Of a stretch of 64,000 nucleotides of DNA, positions 14,061 to 26,012 are shown one piece after another (within the stretch, counting starts at the first letter, position 1; the number at the start of each line of letters is the position of its first letter). This DNA is from Melieria omissa (taxonomy: Eukaryota; Arthropoda; Insecta; Diptera; Ulidiidae), in NCBI GenBank assembly GCA_963971225.1, contig OZ020267.1, positions 84,433,648-84,497,647 on the forward strand, in the 5' to 3' direction. The translations under genes and the position numbers were made by a program. The notes under the pieces were generated by a model that saw nothing but the letters and a program-made list of their open reading frames with translations, was not told the origin of the DNA and ran no database searches.

Positions 14061-15282
14061 CGTGTGGGGGCTGCGCTGATTTTTGTTTTGTTGCCTCAAG
14101 AAATTGTATGTATGAAAAAAAATTAGATGCTTTTGTTGTTGTAGTTTTTGTGTGTATGCTTTTTTGTGTTGGCGATTGGTTGGCCTTTCGGCAATGACAA
14201 ATGGGAACATTATATTTTTTTCACTTATAATTTTAAGGGTCAAGCGAAATGCAAAATGTGCTTTCAACTAATTCAATTAATTAAATAATTTGTTTGCATT
14301 TTTTTTGGGCAACTTTACATGTATTGGTTTTTGCTTTTCCATAAGAAGATTTTGGGCACCCCTGATATAGATGTATCATGTGGTCGATATCACTTTTCCA
14401 CAACGAAATTCTTCTGCATTATCTGAGATAGCGAGAAGATTGACCCCATTTATGAAAGCTCAAAACTCCAGCTAGGTTTTAAGGTTATTATTTTTTCTAT
14501 AAACCTAGAATCATCATATTTTACAAGCATTTTATCGATTTTGCAGTAGGCAGCCATTTAATGTCACTTTTGCGCATCGATCTGTTCATGATTGCGGAAT
14601 AGTAATCAAATTATTGATTTAATTTGATAAAGCTGCAATCTCTAGCTACATTTTAAGGGGTTTTTTATTAACGTACCCCATACCGTTTGGAATCTATAAG
14701 CACTTTAGTGGTGAGTGTGTATTTTGTAATAGCCAGTTTTTCAATGTTATCCTTGCGCATCGATATGCTCATTATTCCTGAAGGATAATGAAAAGTTAGG
14801 GACCAATATAGAAAGCATAAGACTCTGGCTAAATTTTAAGGGGTCAATTATTAATATGCACTTATGCATTTGGTGTTGACAAGCATTTTAGTGGTTGCAC
14901 CCAAGTAGCAATTTTTTCAAAGTCACCGTTCCAAATCTATTTGCTTTCGAACCTTGGGGTATAGAAGGATGATTGATACCATTATAGAAAGCATACGAGT
15001 CTAGCTAAATAATAAGGCATAATATTATTAAAATCCGTTAACGGGTCGAGATTTAACAGCCATAATTTCGATCATGCTGCCGGGGGGATATTTTTTTTTT
15101 TTACCAAATTGGTGAAAGGTGGTCACTCTGGCTTAATTTTGACGCCATTTTGATTAAAGTGATTGTGCGTACTTAGGTTCCACAAGCATTTGATTGGTTA
15201 TATAGATCAGAGGTGCATTCTTTCAATCAGTCGTTGTTGTGACAGCAACGAAGCAACACGTGTGGGGGCTGCGCGGATTTTT

Positions 15283-17464
15283 GTTTTGTTGCCTCAAGAA
15301 ATTGTATGTATGAAAAAAAATTAGATGCTTTTGTTGTTGTAGTTTTTGTTTTGGCGATTGGTTGGCCTTTCGGCAATGACAAATGGGAACATTATATTTT
15401 TTCACTTATAATTTTAAGGGTCAAGCGAAATGCACAATGTGCTTTCAACTAATTTAATTAATTAAATAATTTGTTTGCATTTTTTGGGCAACTTTACATG
15501 TATTGGTTTTTGCTTTTCCATAAGAATATTTTGGGCACCCCTGATATAGATGTATCATGTGGTCGATATCACTTTTCCACAACGAAATTCTCCTGCATTA
15601 TTTGAGATAACGAGAAGATTGACCCCATTTATGAAAGCTCAAAACTCTAGCTAGGTTTTAAGGTTATTATTTTTTCTATAAACCTAGAATCATCATATTT
15701 TACAAGCATTTTATCGATTTTGCAGTAGGCAGCCATTTAATGTCACTCTTGCGCATCGATCTGTTCATGATTGCCTAATAGTAATGAAATTATTGATTTA
15801 ATTTGATAAAGCTGCAATCTCTAGCTACATTTTAAGGGGTTTTTTATTAACGTAACCCATACCGTTTGGAATCTATAAGCACTTTAGTGGTGAGTGTGTA
15901 TTTTGTAATAGGCAGTTTTTCAATGTTATCCTTGCGCATCGATATGCTCATTATTCCTGAAGGATAATGAAAAGTTAGGGACCAATATAGAAAGCATAAG
16001 ACTCTGGCTAAATTTTAAGGGGTCAATTATTAATATGCACTTATGCATTTGGTGTTGACAAGCATTTTAGTGGTTGCACCCAAGTAGCAATTTTTTCAAA
16101 GTCACCGTTCCAAATCGATTTGCTTTCGAACTTTGGGGTATAGAAGGATGATTGATACCATTATAGAAAGCATACGAGTCTAGCTAAATAATAAGGCATA
16201 ATATTATTAAAATCCGTTAACGGGTCGAGATTTAACAGCCATAATTTCGATCATGCTGGCGGTGGGATATTTTTTTTATTTACCAAATTGGTGAAAGGTG
16301 GTCACTCTGGCTTAATTTTGACGCCATTTTGATTAAAGTGATTGTGCGTACTTAGGTTCCACAAGCATTTGATTGGTTATATAGATCAGAGGTGCATTCT
16401 TTCAATCAGTCGTTGTTGTGACAGCAACGAAGCAATACGTGTGGGGGCTGCGCGGATTTTTGTTTTGTTGCCTCAAGAAATTGTATGTATGAAAAAAAAT
16501 TAGATGCTTTTGTTGTTGTAGTTTTTGTGTGTATGCTTTTTTGTGTTGGCGATTGGTTGGCCTTTCGGCAATGACAAATGGGAACATAATATTTTTTTCA
16601 CTTATAATTTTAAGGGTCAAGCGAAATGCACAATGTGCTTTCAACTAATTCAATTAATTAAATAATTTGTTTGCATTTTTTTTGGGCAACTTTACATGTA
16701 TTGGTTTTTGCTTTTCCATAAGAAGATTTTGGGCACCCCTGATATAGATGTATCATGTGGTCGATATCACTTTTCCACAACGAAATTCTCCTGCATTATC
16801 TGAGATAGCGAGAAGATTGACCCCATTTATGAAAGCTCAAAACTCCAGCTAGGTTTAAAGGTTATTATTTTTTCTATAAACCTAGAATCATCATATTTTA
16901 CAAGCATTTTATCGATTTTGCAGTAGGCAGCCATTTAATGTCACTCTTGCGCATCGATCTGTTCATGATTGCCTAATAGTAATGAAATTATTGATTTAAT
17001 TTGATAAAGCTGCAATCTCTAGCTACATTTTAAGGGGTTTTTTATTAACGTAACCCATACCGTTTGGAATCTATAAGCACTTTAGTGGTGAGTGTGTATT
17101 TTGTAATAGGCAGTTTTTCAATGTTATCCTTGCGCATCGATATGCTCATTATTCCTGAAGGATAATGAAAAGTTAGGGACCAATATAGAAAGCATAAGAC
17201 TCTGGCTAAATTTTAAGGGGTCAATTATTAATATGCACTTATGCATTTGGTGTTGACAAGCATTTTAGTGGTTGCACCCAAGTAGCAATTTTTTCAAAGT
17301 CACCGTTCCAAATCGATTTGCTTTCGAACCTTGGGGTATAGAAGGATGATTGATACCATTATAGAAAGCATACGAGTCTAGCTAAATAATAAGGCATAAT
17401 ATTATTAAAATCCGTTAACGGGTCGAGATTTAACAGCCATAATTTCGATCATGCTGCCGGGGGG
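15283..17464. repeat. Satellite dimer duplicated on the other side of the BEL element
   Basis: This stretch matches 26645-28824 at a constant offset of 11362 bp with no indel that I can find. The two share many rare variants: aatttaatta, taagaatatt, gagataacgag, aaaactctagc, gaactttgggg, gctggcggtggg, gcaatacgtgtg and gggaacataata. The offset equals the BEL element (8980 bp) plus 2382 bp, so two adjacent identical dimers existed and the BEL element inserted between them. Confidence 0.88.
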
Positions 17465-17664
17465 ATATTTTTTTTATTTACCAAATTGGTGAAAGGTGGT
17501 CACTCTGGCTTAATTTTGACGCCATTTTGATTAAAGTGATTGTGCGTACTTAGGTTCCACAAGCATTTGATTGGTTATATAGATCAGAGGTGCATTCTTT
17601 CAATCAGTCGTTGTTGTGACAGCAACGAAGCAACACGTGTGGGGGCTGCGCGGATTTTTGTTTT

Positions 17665-18278
17665 TGTTCACGTCGTTGCTGCCGTCACCGCGCACCACCT
17701 ACAATCGCAAAATAAATAATCCATTATATTTTGTACATATCCTCCGCCTAATCCGTTTACTTACCTATTTACACTCCTATATACTTACCCTTACATACCT
17801 ACCACTTGTTACTTACCTCTATTCCTTATCCGTTATCCTCTCTCTCCTTCTGTACTTACCGCTATCTCCTTATGTACTTTTCGACGGCATCCCTAGCTGT
17901 CCAAGACGGTGCTTGCGCGGCTGACGGTCAATCATCATCCGATCACCGGCGACGACATCACGCGGTCCGCGACCAACCACAATCAACAGTCAACACGATT
18001 ACAACAGTTCCACGAAACACCAGTATCACCAAACAAGAAAACACAAAACACTTTGTACATTTATCACAACAGTGTCAATCAAATAATTAGAACCACACCT
18101 ACTGTATCCATATATACTCCACAAACATACACCAACATTGTACATTTTCACGGTTCCACAAACATATTGTATATACACATTGAAGTGACCTTTAATAAAC
18201 ACACGAATTATAACGTTTAACTTATTTAGTCGCATATCATTTCGTACGCGCCGATCAAAATTGTTCTCGGCGTTAATA
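17665..18278 (+). repeat. 5' LTR of the BEL element
   Basis: A 614 bp direct repeat of 26013-26644, beginning tgttcacgtcg and ending ggcgttaata. It matches the 3' LTR except for one c/a substitution near 18190 and the absence of 18 bp present in the 3' LTR. That gap is flanked by acac on both sides, consistent with slippage. A polyadenylation hexamer, aataaa, lies at 18194-18199. If the true LTR start is the TG at 25979 in the 3' copy, this LTR also lacks its first 34 bp (see findings). Confidence 0.93.
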
Positions 18279-18279
18279 T

Positions 18280-18294
18280 TGGTCCTTCGAGCCG
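18280..18294 (+). promoter_or_regulatory. Primer-binding site, tRNA-Tyr
   Basis: The 15 bases tggtccttcgagccg lie one base after the 5' LTR and are the exact complement of the conserved tRNA-Tyr 3' end including CCA. The match stops at base 16. They would prime minus-strand synthesis. Confidence 0.85.
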
Positions 18295-19793
18295 TTCAAA
18301 AAGACCCAGCGGGAAACAAAACCTGTGCAGTGAAATAACATGAGGTAAAGTAAAAAACAACAAAGCATATACAAATACATACCAAACCTCATTTAAAGCA
18401 AGAATAAGTGAAAAACAGCAACAAGTGCGTGCAAGTGGTGAACAAGACATCTGAAAAAATAAATTATATACAAAGTGCAACGAACCGAAGAATACATACT
18501 TACCCAAGTGGAATTTTAAAATCTAAAAACGGAAAAAAAAACCAAAGTGAAACTACCTGAAAAAATTAGAAGGTTTATTACTTACCCAAAGTGCAAGAAG
18601 AAAAAGAAAGGAGAAGTGAAAAGATAAGTGAATCCCGAACAACCTGAAAAGAAAACCAAAAAGAAAAAGAAGATCCAAAACCAAACAAAAAAAAAAGCGA
18701 AGAAAAAGCTAATCGAAGAATAATTTAAAACAAAAAATTAATTATTGGCGAAGCGATAAAGTGAAGCTGTGACAAAAAGAAAAAAAACACGAGCACCAGC
18801 ACACTAAGCAAAGTGCACGTGAAAACACTGCAAGTGCACACACCAACAACACGCATAACAGCGAAGATCACCAGGCCCAGCTGGTATATAAGCAGCACCA
18901 ACAACCACACAGCGAACGGCAGCTACGCCAGCGAGGACAGCAGCAAGCAGTGGGGCAGCAGCATAAGCGACAGCAGCGAGCACTACGCGGGAGCACCACT
19001 ATACATTGCCTACCCCCTAGGCAATTCCGTGAGTCGTTCCGATTTTAAATTATTTATTTAAATACGGTTGGAAAAATTTCTTTTCCTCTATATATCATCC
19101 ATATATAGAGCCAACCCGCTAGCAAGACAAAACGGTCTTGTGTATGTACATAGCACTTATGTACATATGCAACCGGTTCTAGTGCCCCACCAGTACAGCA
19201 TTACATACATACTCACAGTGGTACTATATAACCGCTTTATAGTACACTGCGGAGAAAAATAAAGGCTGCTGGTATAATTATTAACCAATAAGCAAATACA
19301 CAACCAATAATTAATTCCAACCTCTTTGGAAAATATTTACTATACTTAGTAACAAATAAGTAAATACATACCGATAATTAATTCAAACCTCTTTGGAAAA
19401 TATTTATTTAAACCAAATAAAATAAAATATAAATAATTTTCGACTTTGTTTCGCAAATCACGAGTGTGATTTTATTTACTTCCGTGCTGAGTTGTTTTGA
19501 GTTGTGTACAAGTCCAATTCCGTGCGGCGGTACACAACGAACAAAAATACCATTTTTGTTTATTTTATTGTGGAGTTTTACCGACCCCTTGGTTCTCTTT
19601 CCGTGTTCGTTCCCACTTTTCGGACTAACTTTTTTCTCGTTGACCAAACTCGCGTGGTCAATTTTCGTGTATCTCGTTCGGTAAATTGCGCGCTTCCGAA
19701 TTCATCGAACATCACGTTACGTACGTGTTTATATTTCGTGGACTGTGATTTTAAATCAACTATCGTTTATTTTTTTCATAATAACCAGACAAC
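18295..19793 (+). other. BEL 5' leader, non-coding
   Basis: About 1.5 kb, strongly A-rich up to about 18830 and mixed after that. No ORF here resembles a known protein. Possible splice signals are a donor-like ag|gtaaag at 18345, a donor-like gtgagt at 19029, and an acceptor-like pyrimidine run ending ccag at 19788, five bases before the gag-pol ATG. A minimal upstream ORF, ATG AGG TAA, sits at 18340-18348. A 67 bp tandem duplication lies at about 19284-19417. Confidence 0.7.
19284..19417 (+). repeat. 67-bp tandem duplication in the BEL leader
   Basis: Two diverged copies share rataartaaataca near their start and aacctctttggaaaatattt near their end. The second block begins at 19319 in copy one and 19386 in copy two, giving the 67 bp period. 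Confidence 0.75.
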
Positions 19794-22700
19794 ATGCCAG
19801 TGAACAGGTCGCCCGACAGATCCACCAGCAATAAAGCTGAGTCGGATCCCCTCTCGGTACCGTCAGAGCCGCCTACAAAATTCGTTAGGACGCCTGACAC
19901 CGAGTCGGAAGGCCTTGGTTCAGACTTATTGGGTGCAATTCCCAAAAAACGCACCACAAGGGCACAGACGGTCGAGATTCGAAAATCTCAAAAGGAAGTG
20001 GCTCATGATCCCTCCATGAGAGCCTTCATCTTCGAAGCGGACAATCTGGTCCACTTTTGCACACAATTTTCCTCGCGTGCAATCGAAGACTTTACTGTGC
20101 CCATGCTCAAGGCAGCTCTAGCCGATTTGAACGGCTATTATGAAGACGTGAAGGCAGCATATAGAAAAGTCGGCGTCACCCCTGATGACGACCTGCCAAG
20201 CGACTTCAAGCTTCTTGCTCGCAGCAAGTTGGAGCTGTGCCGAGATCGAGCATATAATACAATCGCCCAGATCTCAGATCTTATGGACGTTCAGCAACCT
20301 CCCCCCGCTGAAACAACACGTCCAGCTGAAAGTTCAGCAAATTCAGCATCTGAGCAGGCAAATAATTCTATTTGCCTGAATGTGCCACCATGCGACACAG
20401 AAATTTTCTCCGGTGGGTACGAAGAGTGGCCGTCCTTCCGCGACATGTTTACGGCGGTTTACATAAACCACCCTAAACTCACCTCTGCCCAGAAACTGTA
20501 TCACCTCAGATACAAGACAGCCGGAAAAGCTGGCGCGATTGTGAAGCAGTACGCATTAAGCGATGCTAATTTTGAACTGGCATGGAATGCGCTGAAATCA
20601 CGATTCGAAAATCGGCGCATTCTAGTTGACAAACAAGTCAAAACGCTCTTGAGCCTCCCTCAGGTAGCTACTGAAAATAGTGAAGCGCTCCAAAGGCTTC
20701 AATCGACTATCAACAATTCTCTGTCCGTCTTAGCATCTCAAGGCGTCTCGACGGAGAGTTGGGATCCAATCCTGGTTTACATTTGCTCCACAAAGCTTCC
20801 AGAGGAGACTTTATCTCTATGGGAGCAATCTCTCAGTTCCCGTAAAGATCTCCCCACTTGGGAGCAAATGGATGACTTCCTTACCAGAAGATATGAGGTC
20901 GTGGAACGGCTAAACACCGTCAAACCAGTCAAGTCCGGGTTGCCTCCGAACCGGGGTTTCAACAGAACCCAGAATTTTTTGGTGGAAAGTGAGCGGACTT
21001 TTTCATGTCCGATTTGCGGCGCTCCTCACGCGCTCAAATTCTGCACCACCTTCAAAAAAATGTCTGTTCGAGACCGAGTGAAGGCAGTACGAACACACAA
21101 CTTGTGCGAAAACTGCCTGTCATACACTCACTTGAAGCGGGATTGTACGAGTCAATTCACTTGCTCGCACTGTCAGCGAAAGCACCATTCGCTACTTCAC
21201 ATTCCAGCTGACAACAACCCGCCTCGGCAACGAAATGTAGTTGCTCAGGTCTCCACGACCCAACCTCACAGTCCACAGACGCGAAAGTCCCCCGTAAGAA
21301 CGGCCCGGAGTTCACGGGATGAGTCAAGTTCTGATGAGCAGTCACGTTCATCACGAACATCAAAAAATCGGCCAGTGCAGTCTCTTAGCACTACGGTCGA
21401 AGAGAAAACACTCCTCCCCACTGCTCTTGTTTCTTTAGAGCATCTCGGCGAATATCATAAGGTTCGAGCCCTTATCGATCAAGGTTCGCAACGGACATTT
21501 ATATCGTCCAAAGTGCAGCATCGACTGAGGATCCCTACGCAGAGGACTCAGATCGAAATATCTGGAATGGGTGGAAAGACCATCCAAAACTCCAACCAGA
21601 TCTGCAACATAACGCTAGTCGCAACTCGAACTGGCACGAAACTTACCACACAGGCAATTGTACTCCCACAGTTGACCAAGCTTCTGCCCACTTTCAATGT
21701 GGGCCTAAAGGAGTGGAAACACGTTGCCATGTTGGACCTAGCAGATCCAAACTGCTTCAGACAGGCCCAAATCGACATGGTCATCGGAAGCGATTTACTT
21801 CCTCAAATCCTTCTCGATGGAATCCACCGGAATATGTGTGGCAGCCTCCTTGCCCAAAACACCATATTCGGTTGGATTATAAGTGGGCCACTCCCCCAGA
21901 AGGTGTCTACATTCTCGACACAAGTGGAAGAAGTTTCCAATGAACTCCTAAGTTCCCAGCTCAAACGCTTTTGGGAACAGGAGGAAATTCCACAGCCTTC
22001 TCCAATTTCCGAAGAGGATCGGTTTTGCGAAGCCCTCTATCAAAAGACCACATCCCGGCGGTCAGATGGTAGATACGTCGTCCGACTCCCCTTCAAGGCT
22101 AGTTTTCCCAGCCAACTGGTTCTAGGTCAATCCCGTACCACAGCCTTCTCTCAATATCTCAGCATGGAAAGGACTTTGGCAAAGAAAGGCGATCTCCACG
22201 CCACATATGATGAGGTCCTCAAAGAGTATCTCACTCTCAATCATATGGAGCCAACTCAGTCCAACGAAATCATCTCTGATGGCAAATACTTTTCATTTTA
22301 TTTGCCTCACCATGCTGTAATAAAGCCGGAAAAGACCACTTCCAAGGTCCGCGTTGTCTTCAACGCATCTAGAACAACCGGCTCAGGATATTCACTTAAT
22401 GATATCCTACATATTGGTCCCACATTACAGCCCGACCTAATGACCCTCATTTTAAGATGGCGGCTGTACCAATTTGTATTTAATGGAGATGTGAAAAAAA
22501 TGTATAGACAAATTCTTGTCCACCAAGATGATCAAGAGTTTCAGCGAATCCTCTTTCGTGAGTCTCGAAATTCCCCCATTCGAGACTTTAGGCTCAAAAC
22601 AGTGACGTTTGGTGTGAACTGTGCTCCTTTCCTAGCCATTCGAACACTTCGACAACTAGCTGAGGATTCAAAGGACAAATTCCCGTTAGCGGAAACAGTC

Positions 22701-25268
22701 CTTCTAAAGGAGACCTATGTTGATGACATTTTGTCCGGTGCTCATACCATTTCTGAGGCAGTCGACTCACTGACACAAGTGATTGATGCCCTTAAGTCCG
22801 CAGGATTTCCTCTTAGGAAGATTACTTCTAATCATCCGAGGATCCTGGAAAATATTCCCACCTCGGCACTTCTCGATTCCGACTTCCTAAAGTTCGAAAG
22901 TGCCAGCTCTACCAAAACACTTGGCATGAGATGGAACGCTTTGTCGGATACATTCTCGTATTCGATCGTTCCCATCTCCGAAACGAGTTCTGCCACGAAG
23001 CGACAGATTCTCTCTGCGGTCGCAAAACTTTTTGACCCGGCAGGATGGCTCTCGCCCATTATAACTCAAGCCAAGTTACTCATGCAAGAGCTTTGGTTGG
23101 AGGGCACGGAATGGGATGAATGCGTAAAGCCCGGTTCTCTCATAAAATGGAATCAATTCGTCAAGAATTTGTCGTCCATCAGCGAGATCGAGATCCCCCG
23201 TTGGGTACAATTCTCCCCACTGAAGCGAATCCAACTTCACGGATTTTGCGATGCTTCAGAAAAGGCATATTGCGCAACTCTTTATCTGCGCGCCACTGAC
23301 AGCGATGGCAATATCTCGTGTCACCTGCTCGTGGCAAAGGGTAAAGTTGCACCTCTGCAGACGGTTAGCCTGCCGCGCTTAGAATTGTGCGGCGCCGTTT
23401 TACTTTCTCAATTATACAAATGCCTCACGGAAAATCTCGATGTGAACCCCGAAGACACCTTCTTCTGGTCGGATTCGCAAATAGTTCTCGCCTGGCTAGA
23501 AAAACCTCCAAGCACTTGGAAGACGTATGTAGCCAACCGAACAGCCCAGATTCTAAAAAATGTCGGCAATGCCACTTGGCGTCACGTCATAAGCCGTGAC
23601 AATCCCGCCGACTTGGGCACTCGCGGGTGCAAACCCCAAGAACTTGCAGCAAACCCGCTGTGGTGGAATGGCCCCAAATGGCTTCAGTCACCTGAAGAAG
23701 CCTGGCCCAAATCAACTCCCTTCAATGTTGCTCCACCTGAGCAGCGGAAGGTCGAAGTTCATCTCGCGCTGGAGGAACCATCAGACATCCTCGATCGGTT
23801 CTCCTCCTATTCTCGCGCGCTACGTGTCCTTGCATATGCGTTCCGTTTTGTCCATAACGGACTCGCCAAGAGGAACACATCTCCTCTCAACTTGAATCCA
23901 TTCGTTTCCCAGAATGAGATTCAGTTTGTCAAGACGAGACTCCTCTCGTTAGCCCAGACACGGTTCCACCAACCCGAACTTACCGCGCTGTCCAACAAGA
24001 CCCCTCTTCCCCGAAAAAGCACGATTTTGCCTCTCAATCCGTTCCTCGATAAGGACGGCTTGATGCGAGTTGATGGTAGATTGGCCCAGGCGGCGCTTAG
24101 TTACAATGAGCGCCATCCGATAATCCTACCAGAGGCATCTCGGTTCTGCAAGTTGTATCTTGAGTTCCTCCACACTCTTCTCTTACACGCAGAACTTCGG
24201 CTCATGTTCAGAATGGCTCGTCAAGAGTTTTACATTCCCCGTCTAAAGCCTCAGATCAAGAAATGCATTCGCCTATGCAAGGTCTGCACGGTTCAGAGAC
24301 AAAAGGTCCGATCACAAATAATGGCAGCTCTTCCGCCAGAGCGTTGTACCCTGTCAATCCCATTCTCGACGACAGGTGTTGATTTTGCGGGCCCATTTCA
24401 AATTAAGGCATCTCAGCTCCGAACGGCAACCTTCCTCAAAGGTTATGTCGCGGTGTTTGTCTGCTTCTCAACCAAGGCCATTCACTTGGAATTGTGTTCT
24501 GCCCTCACCACAGAGGCATTTCGCGCGGCCTTTGCCAGATTCATTGGCAGACGAGGCCTTCCCCGCACAATCATGTCGGACAATGGCACCACATTCGTTG
24601 GCGCCCACAGAGCTATGAGCCGGGAGTTCCTCAAGTTCTCAAAAGAGGTATCCCACGACATCCTAACGAAGTATTCCACTCAAGGAGTCGATTGGGCATT
24701 CATTCCCCCCAGTGCACCTCACATGGGCGGGTTGTGGGAATCTGCAGTCAAGAGTTTCAAATCTCATCTCAAGAAGACTGCCGGCCATCACAAATTCAAC
24801 TTCGAAGAGTTCACAACTCTTCTTGCTCGAATTGAGGCCGTCTTGAATTCCCGACCATTGTCACCTCTTTCACAAGATCCCACTGATCTCTTAGCGCTTA
24901 CTCCAGGTCACTTCCTGCGAGGCGCTCCCCTTCTGTCACCTCCCGAACCCAATTCGGAAGATCTATCCTTGATCAACCGATGGGAGAAGCTGAAAGCTCT
25001 GCATCATGAGTTCAGCCGGAGGTGGAAAACTGAATATCTCCACGAACTACAGAAGAGACATAAGTGGCGCCATCCCCAGCAGGAGCTAGAACTGGACCAG
25101 CTAGTCGTTATCAAGGACGAGCTGCTGCCCCCCACCGAGTGGAGACTAGGACGAATCATCTCTCTACATCCAGGACCCGATGGCCACGTCCGAGTGGCCG
25201 ATATCCGCACACAATCCGGCACACTCACACGCCCGATTGTGAAATTATGCGTCCTACCCCCCGCGTAG
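19794..25268 (+). CDS. gag-pol: BEL/Pao Gag-Pol polyprotein, intact
   Basis: A single uninterrupted frame of 1824 codons. It would make particle proteins and all the enzymes for reverse transcription and integration. Domains in order: a Gag region with the DUF1759-like segment around residues 200-290 ([11 protein letters not shown] at 205); Cys/His zinc knuckles from C405 to about 470; an aspartic protease of the Pao type with D562 in DQGSQ; reverse transcriptase with D899 (NGDVKKMY) and YVDD at 975-978; RNase H with D1153, E1197 and D1227; an HHCC integrase zinc site around 1440-1510; and the integrase catalytic triad D1530, D1596, E1649. The ATG at 19794 is the first in frame and sits five bases after an acceptor-like ccag. 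No frameshift, stop or missing catalytic residue is visible, so it could be active. The protease motif is D-Q-G rather than the textbook D-S/T-G. Base composition is clearly more GC-rich than the satellite. Confidence 0.95.
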   Translation: MPVNRSPDRSTSNKAESDPLSVPSEPPTKFVRTPDTESEGLGSDLLGAIPKKRTTRAQTVEIRKSQKEVAHDPSMRAFIFEADNLVHFCTQFSSRAIEDFTVPMLKAALADLNGYYEDVKAAYRKVGVTPDDDLPSDFKLLARSKLELCRDRAYNTIAQISDLMDVQQPPPAETTRPAESSANSASEQANNSICLNVPPCDTEIFSGGYEEWPSFRDMFTAVYINHPKLTSAQKLYHLRYKTAGKAGAIVKQYALSDANFELAWNALKSRFENRRILVDKQVKTLLSLPQVATENSEALQRLQSTINNSLSVLASQGVSTESWDPILVYICSTKLPEETLSLWEQSLSSRKDLPTWEQMDDFLTRRYEVVERLNTVKPVKSGLPPNRGFNRTQNFLVESERTFSCPICGAPHALKFCTTFKKMSVRDRVKAVRTHNLCENCLSYTHLKRDCTSQFTCSHCQRKHHSLLHIPADNNPPRQRNVVAQVSTTQPHSPQTRKSPVRTARSSRDESSSDEQSRSSRTSKNRPVQSLSTTVEEKTLLPTALVSLEHLGEYHKVRALIDQGSQRTFISSKVQHRLRIPTQRTQIEISGMGGKTIQNSNQICNITLVATRTGTKLTTQAIVLPQLTKLLPTFNVGLKEWKHVAMLDLADPNCFRQAQIDMVIGSDLLPQILLDGIHRNMCGSLLAQNTIFGWIISGPLPQKVSTFSTQVEEVSNELLSSQLKRFWEQEEIPQPSPISEEDRFCEALYQKTTSRRSDGRYVVRLPFKASFPSQLVLGQSRTTAFSQYLSMERTLAKKGDLHATYDEVLKEYLTLNHMEPTQSNEIISDGKYFSFYLPHHAVIKPEKTTSKVRVVFNASRTTGSGYSLNDILHIGPTLQPDLMTLILRWRLYQFVFNGDVKKMYRQILVHQDDQEFQRILFRESRNSPIRDFRLKTVTFGVNCAPFLAIRTLRQLAEDSKDKFPLAETVLLKETYVDDILSGAHTISEAVDSLTQVIDALKSAGFPLRKITSNHPRILENIPTSALLDSDFLKFESASSTKTLGMRWNALSDTFSYSIVPISETSSATKRQILSAVAKLFDPAGWLSPIITQAKLLMQELWLEGTEWDECVKPGSLIKWNQFVKNLSSISEIEIPRWVQFSPLKRIQLHGFCDASEKAYCATLYLRATDSDGNISCHLLVAKGKVAPLQTVSLPRLELCGAVLLSQLYKCLTENLDVNPEDTFFWSDSQIVLAWLEKPPSTWKTYVANRTAQILKNVGNATWRHVISRDNPADLGTRGCKPQELAANPLWWNGPKWLQSPEEAWPKSTPFNVAPPEQRKVEVHLALEEPSDILDRFSSYSRALRVLAYAFRFVHNGLAKRNTSPLNLNPFVSQNEIQFVKTRLLSLAQTRFHQPELTALSNKTPLPRKSTILPLNPFLDKDGLMRVDGRLAQAALSYNERHPIILPEASRFCKLYLEFLHTLLLHAELRLMFRMARQEFYIPRLKPQIKKCIRLCKVCTVQRQKVRSQIMAALPPERCTLSIPFSTTGVDFAGPFQIKASQLRTATFLKGYVAVFVCFSTKAIHLELCSALTTEAFRAAFARFIGRRGLPRTIMSDNGTTFVGAHRAMSREFLKFSKEVSHDILTKYSTQGVDWAFIPPSAPHMGGLWESAVKSFKSHLKKTAGHHKFNFEEFTTLLARIEAVLNSRPLSPLSQDPTDLLALTPGHFLRGAPLLSPPEPNSEDLSLINRWEKLKALHHEFSRRWKTEYLHELQKRHKWRHPQQELELDQLVVIKDELLPPTEWRLGRIISLHPGPDGHVRVADIRTQSGTLTRPIVKLCVLPPA

Positions 25269-25352
25269 AACTTCTTCTAGCTTATTATAAATTCCTTTAT
25301 AATTATTCGCGGGCATCGCTGCCCTCTATTATTATAAGACATTAAAGTCTGT

Positions 25353-25376
25353 TTGTCTTTTGTTCTCTCTCCGCAG
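25353..25376 (+). promoter_or_regulatory. Candidate 3' splice site upstream of the second BEL ORF
   Basis: A long pyrimidine-rich run (ttgtcttttgttctctct) ends in ccgcag at 25376, followed seven bases later by an ATG at 25384. It is a near-ideal metazoan acceptor, placed where a spliced subgenomic mRNA for the downstream ORF would need one. Use of the site is inferred, not shown. Confidence 0.55.
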
Positions 25377-25383
25377 CTCCCAC

Positions 25384-25986
25384 ATGGACGACATGCACAG
25401 GTGTCAACTGTGCCACCGCCCTCATCCCTTGAGGTTCTGCCGCGGGTTCTTGGCTATGAACCCCGGCCAACGCGACGATGTCGTGCACGCGCACGAGTAC
25501 TGTCGCAACTGTTTGGCCCGGTCCCACGACACGGGGATGTGCGACTCGCCGAACAGTTGCAGGAAGTGCGGATTGGCGCATCATACCCTGCTGCATCCCG
25601 TTGACATCCTGCAACGGATGGCCTCTTCCGGGCGAAAACGAGGTGCCCGAGCGACGAAGCAGCCTGCCAACCGGACGCAAGGCCAACACCGCAGCCGACG
25701 CCGCGACCCCCGCACTTCGGCGCATCCCTCGCGCCAACGTCCACGCCCACCTCCTCCTAAGACGCGGTCGTCACGCACTCATCAGCGACCAACCCGTTCC
25801 AGGGTGCGGACCGCGCCCATGCGTCAACCGTCCACCAGCGCCGCTAGCATATCAACGCGTCGCCAGCATCGTTCGGCCGATCATGCCCGCCCGGGCATCA
25901 CCACCAGCCAACTTCGAGGACGCAAGGCCCAGGCGCTGTTAACACAGGCCATCAACTCCCTGACGGAGTTGAGGGGGGTGTTTTAA
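25384..25986 (+). CDS. BEL accessory ORF: small zinc-knuckle, Arg-rich protein
   Basis: A 200-codon ORF between pol and the 3' LTR. I chose the ATG at 25384 (next in-frame ATG at 25393); the open frame extends slightly upstream only through the acceptor-like tract without an ATG. The first ~65 residues hold three Cys/His clusters: CQLCHRPHPLRFC, CRNCLARSHDTGMC and CRKCGLAHHTLLH. These mirror in order and spacing the element's own Gag clusters [27 protein letters not shown] and [13 protein letters not shown]. The rest is low-complexity and rich in Arg, Pro, Ser and Thr, a likely nucleic-acid-binding tail. There is no signal peptide or membrane segment, so it is not an envelope-like protein. 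A role as an extra nucleocapsid-like RNA chaperone is inference. The stop codon overlaps the possible LTR start at 25979. Its own frame is intact despite lying outside pol. Confidence 0.75.
   Translation: MDDMHRCQLCHRPHPLRFCRGFLAMNPGQRDDVVHAHEYCRNCLARSHDTGMCDSPNSCRKCGLAHHTLLHPVDILQRMASSGRKRGARATKQPANRTQGQHRSRRRDPRTSAHPSRQRPRPPPPKTRSSRTHQRPTRSRVRTAPMRQPSTSAASISTRRQHRSADHARPGITTSQLRGRKAQALLTQAINSLTELRGVF
25970..25978 (+). promoter_or_regulatory. Candidate polypurine tract
   Basis: The purine run ending in six G (gagggggg, 25971-25978) is the only good plus-strand primer candidate before the 3' LTR. It directly abuts a TG at 25979 but is 34 bp from the TG at 26013 where LTR identity begins. Confidence 0.55.
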
Positions 25987-26012
25987 ATGCACGAGTGCAT
26001 CCGGCCCCAGGA

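Larger units (their letters stand above)
1..17664. repeat. Satellite array, block 1 (about 1.18 kb monomers)
   Basis: Head-to-tail monomers, recognised by the recurring anchor atttgattRRttatatagat. Anchors lie at 1, 1194, 2353, 3751, 4920, 6318, 7498, 8654, 9839, 11018, 12201, 15188, 16367 and 17564. Ordinary spacing is 1156-1197 bp. The 3751 and 6318 anchors follow extended monomers of 1398 bp. The 12201-15188 interval (2987 bp) holds two rearranged monomers with internal deletions. Neighbouring copies differ mainly by scattered substitutions and small indels in T-runs. There is no host gene here; the short ORFs are chance readings of the repeat. The last monomer is cut at 17664 by the BEL element. 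Confidence 0.97.

Noticed and set aside
16402..16644. A recurring ~80-codon minus-strand ORF in several monomers (also at 36, 14025, 27764, 48190, 52162)
   Set aside because: It appears only where the 16-bp indel and neighbouring bases keep the frame open, is broken in most copies, and resembles no known protein. It recurs because the DNA is a tandem repeat.
1..17664. CRISPR-like or bacterial repeat array
   Set aside because: Units are 1.18 kb direct repeats without short repeat-spacer structure, and the embedded elements are eukaryotic.
17806..18235. Short ORFs of 60-103 codons inside both BEL LTRs
   Set aside because: Identical in both LTRs because the LTRs are repeats; composition is low complexity and no domain is visible.
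18813..19061. 82-codon ORF in the BEL leader
   Set aside because: No recognisable domain. It ends soon after a gtgagt donor-like site, but joining to the 25376 acceptor would not keep the zinc-knuckle frame.
25342..25778. Long antisense and shifted frames over the accessory ORF (up to 154 codons)
   Set aside because: High GC content here removes stop codons in all frames; only the zinc-knuckle frame shows spaced Cys/His clusters.
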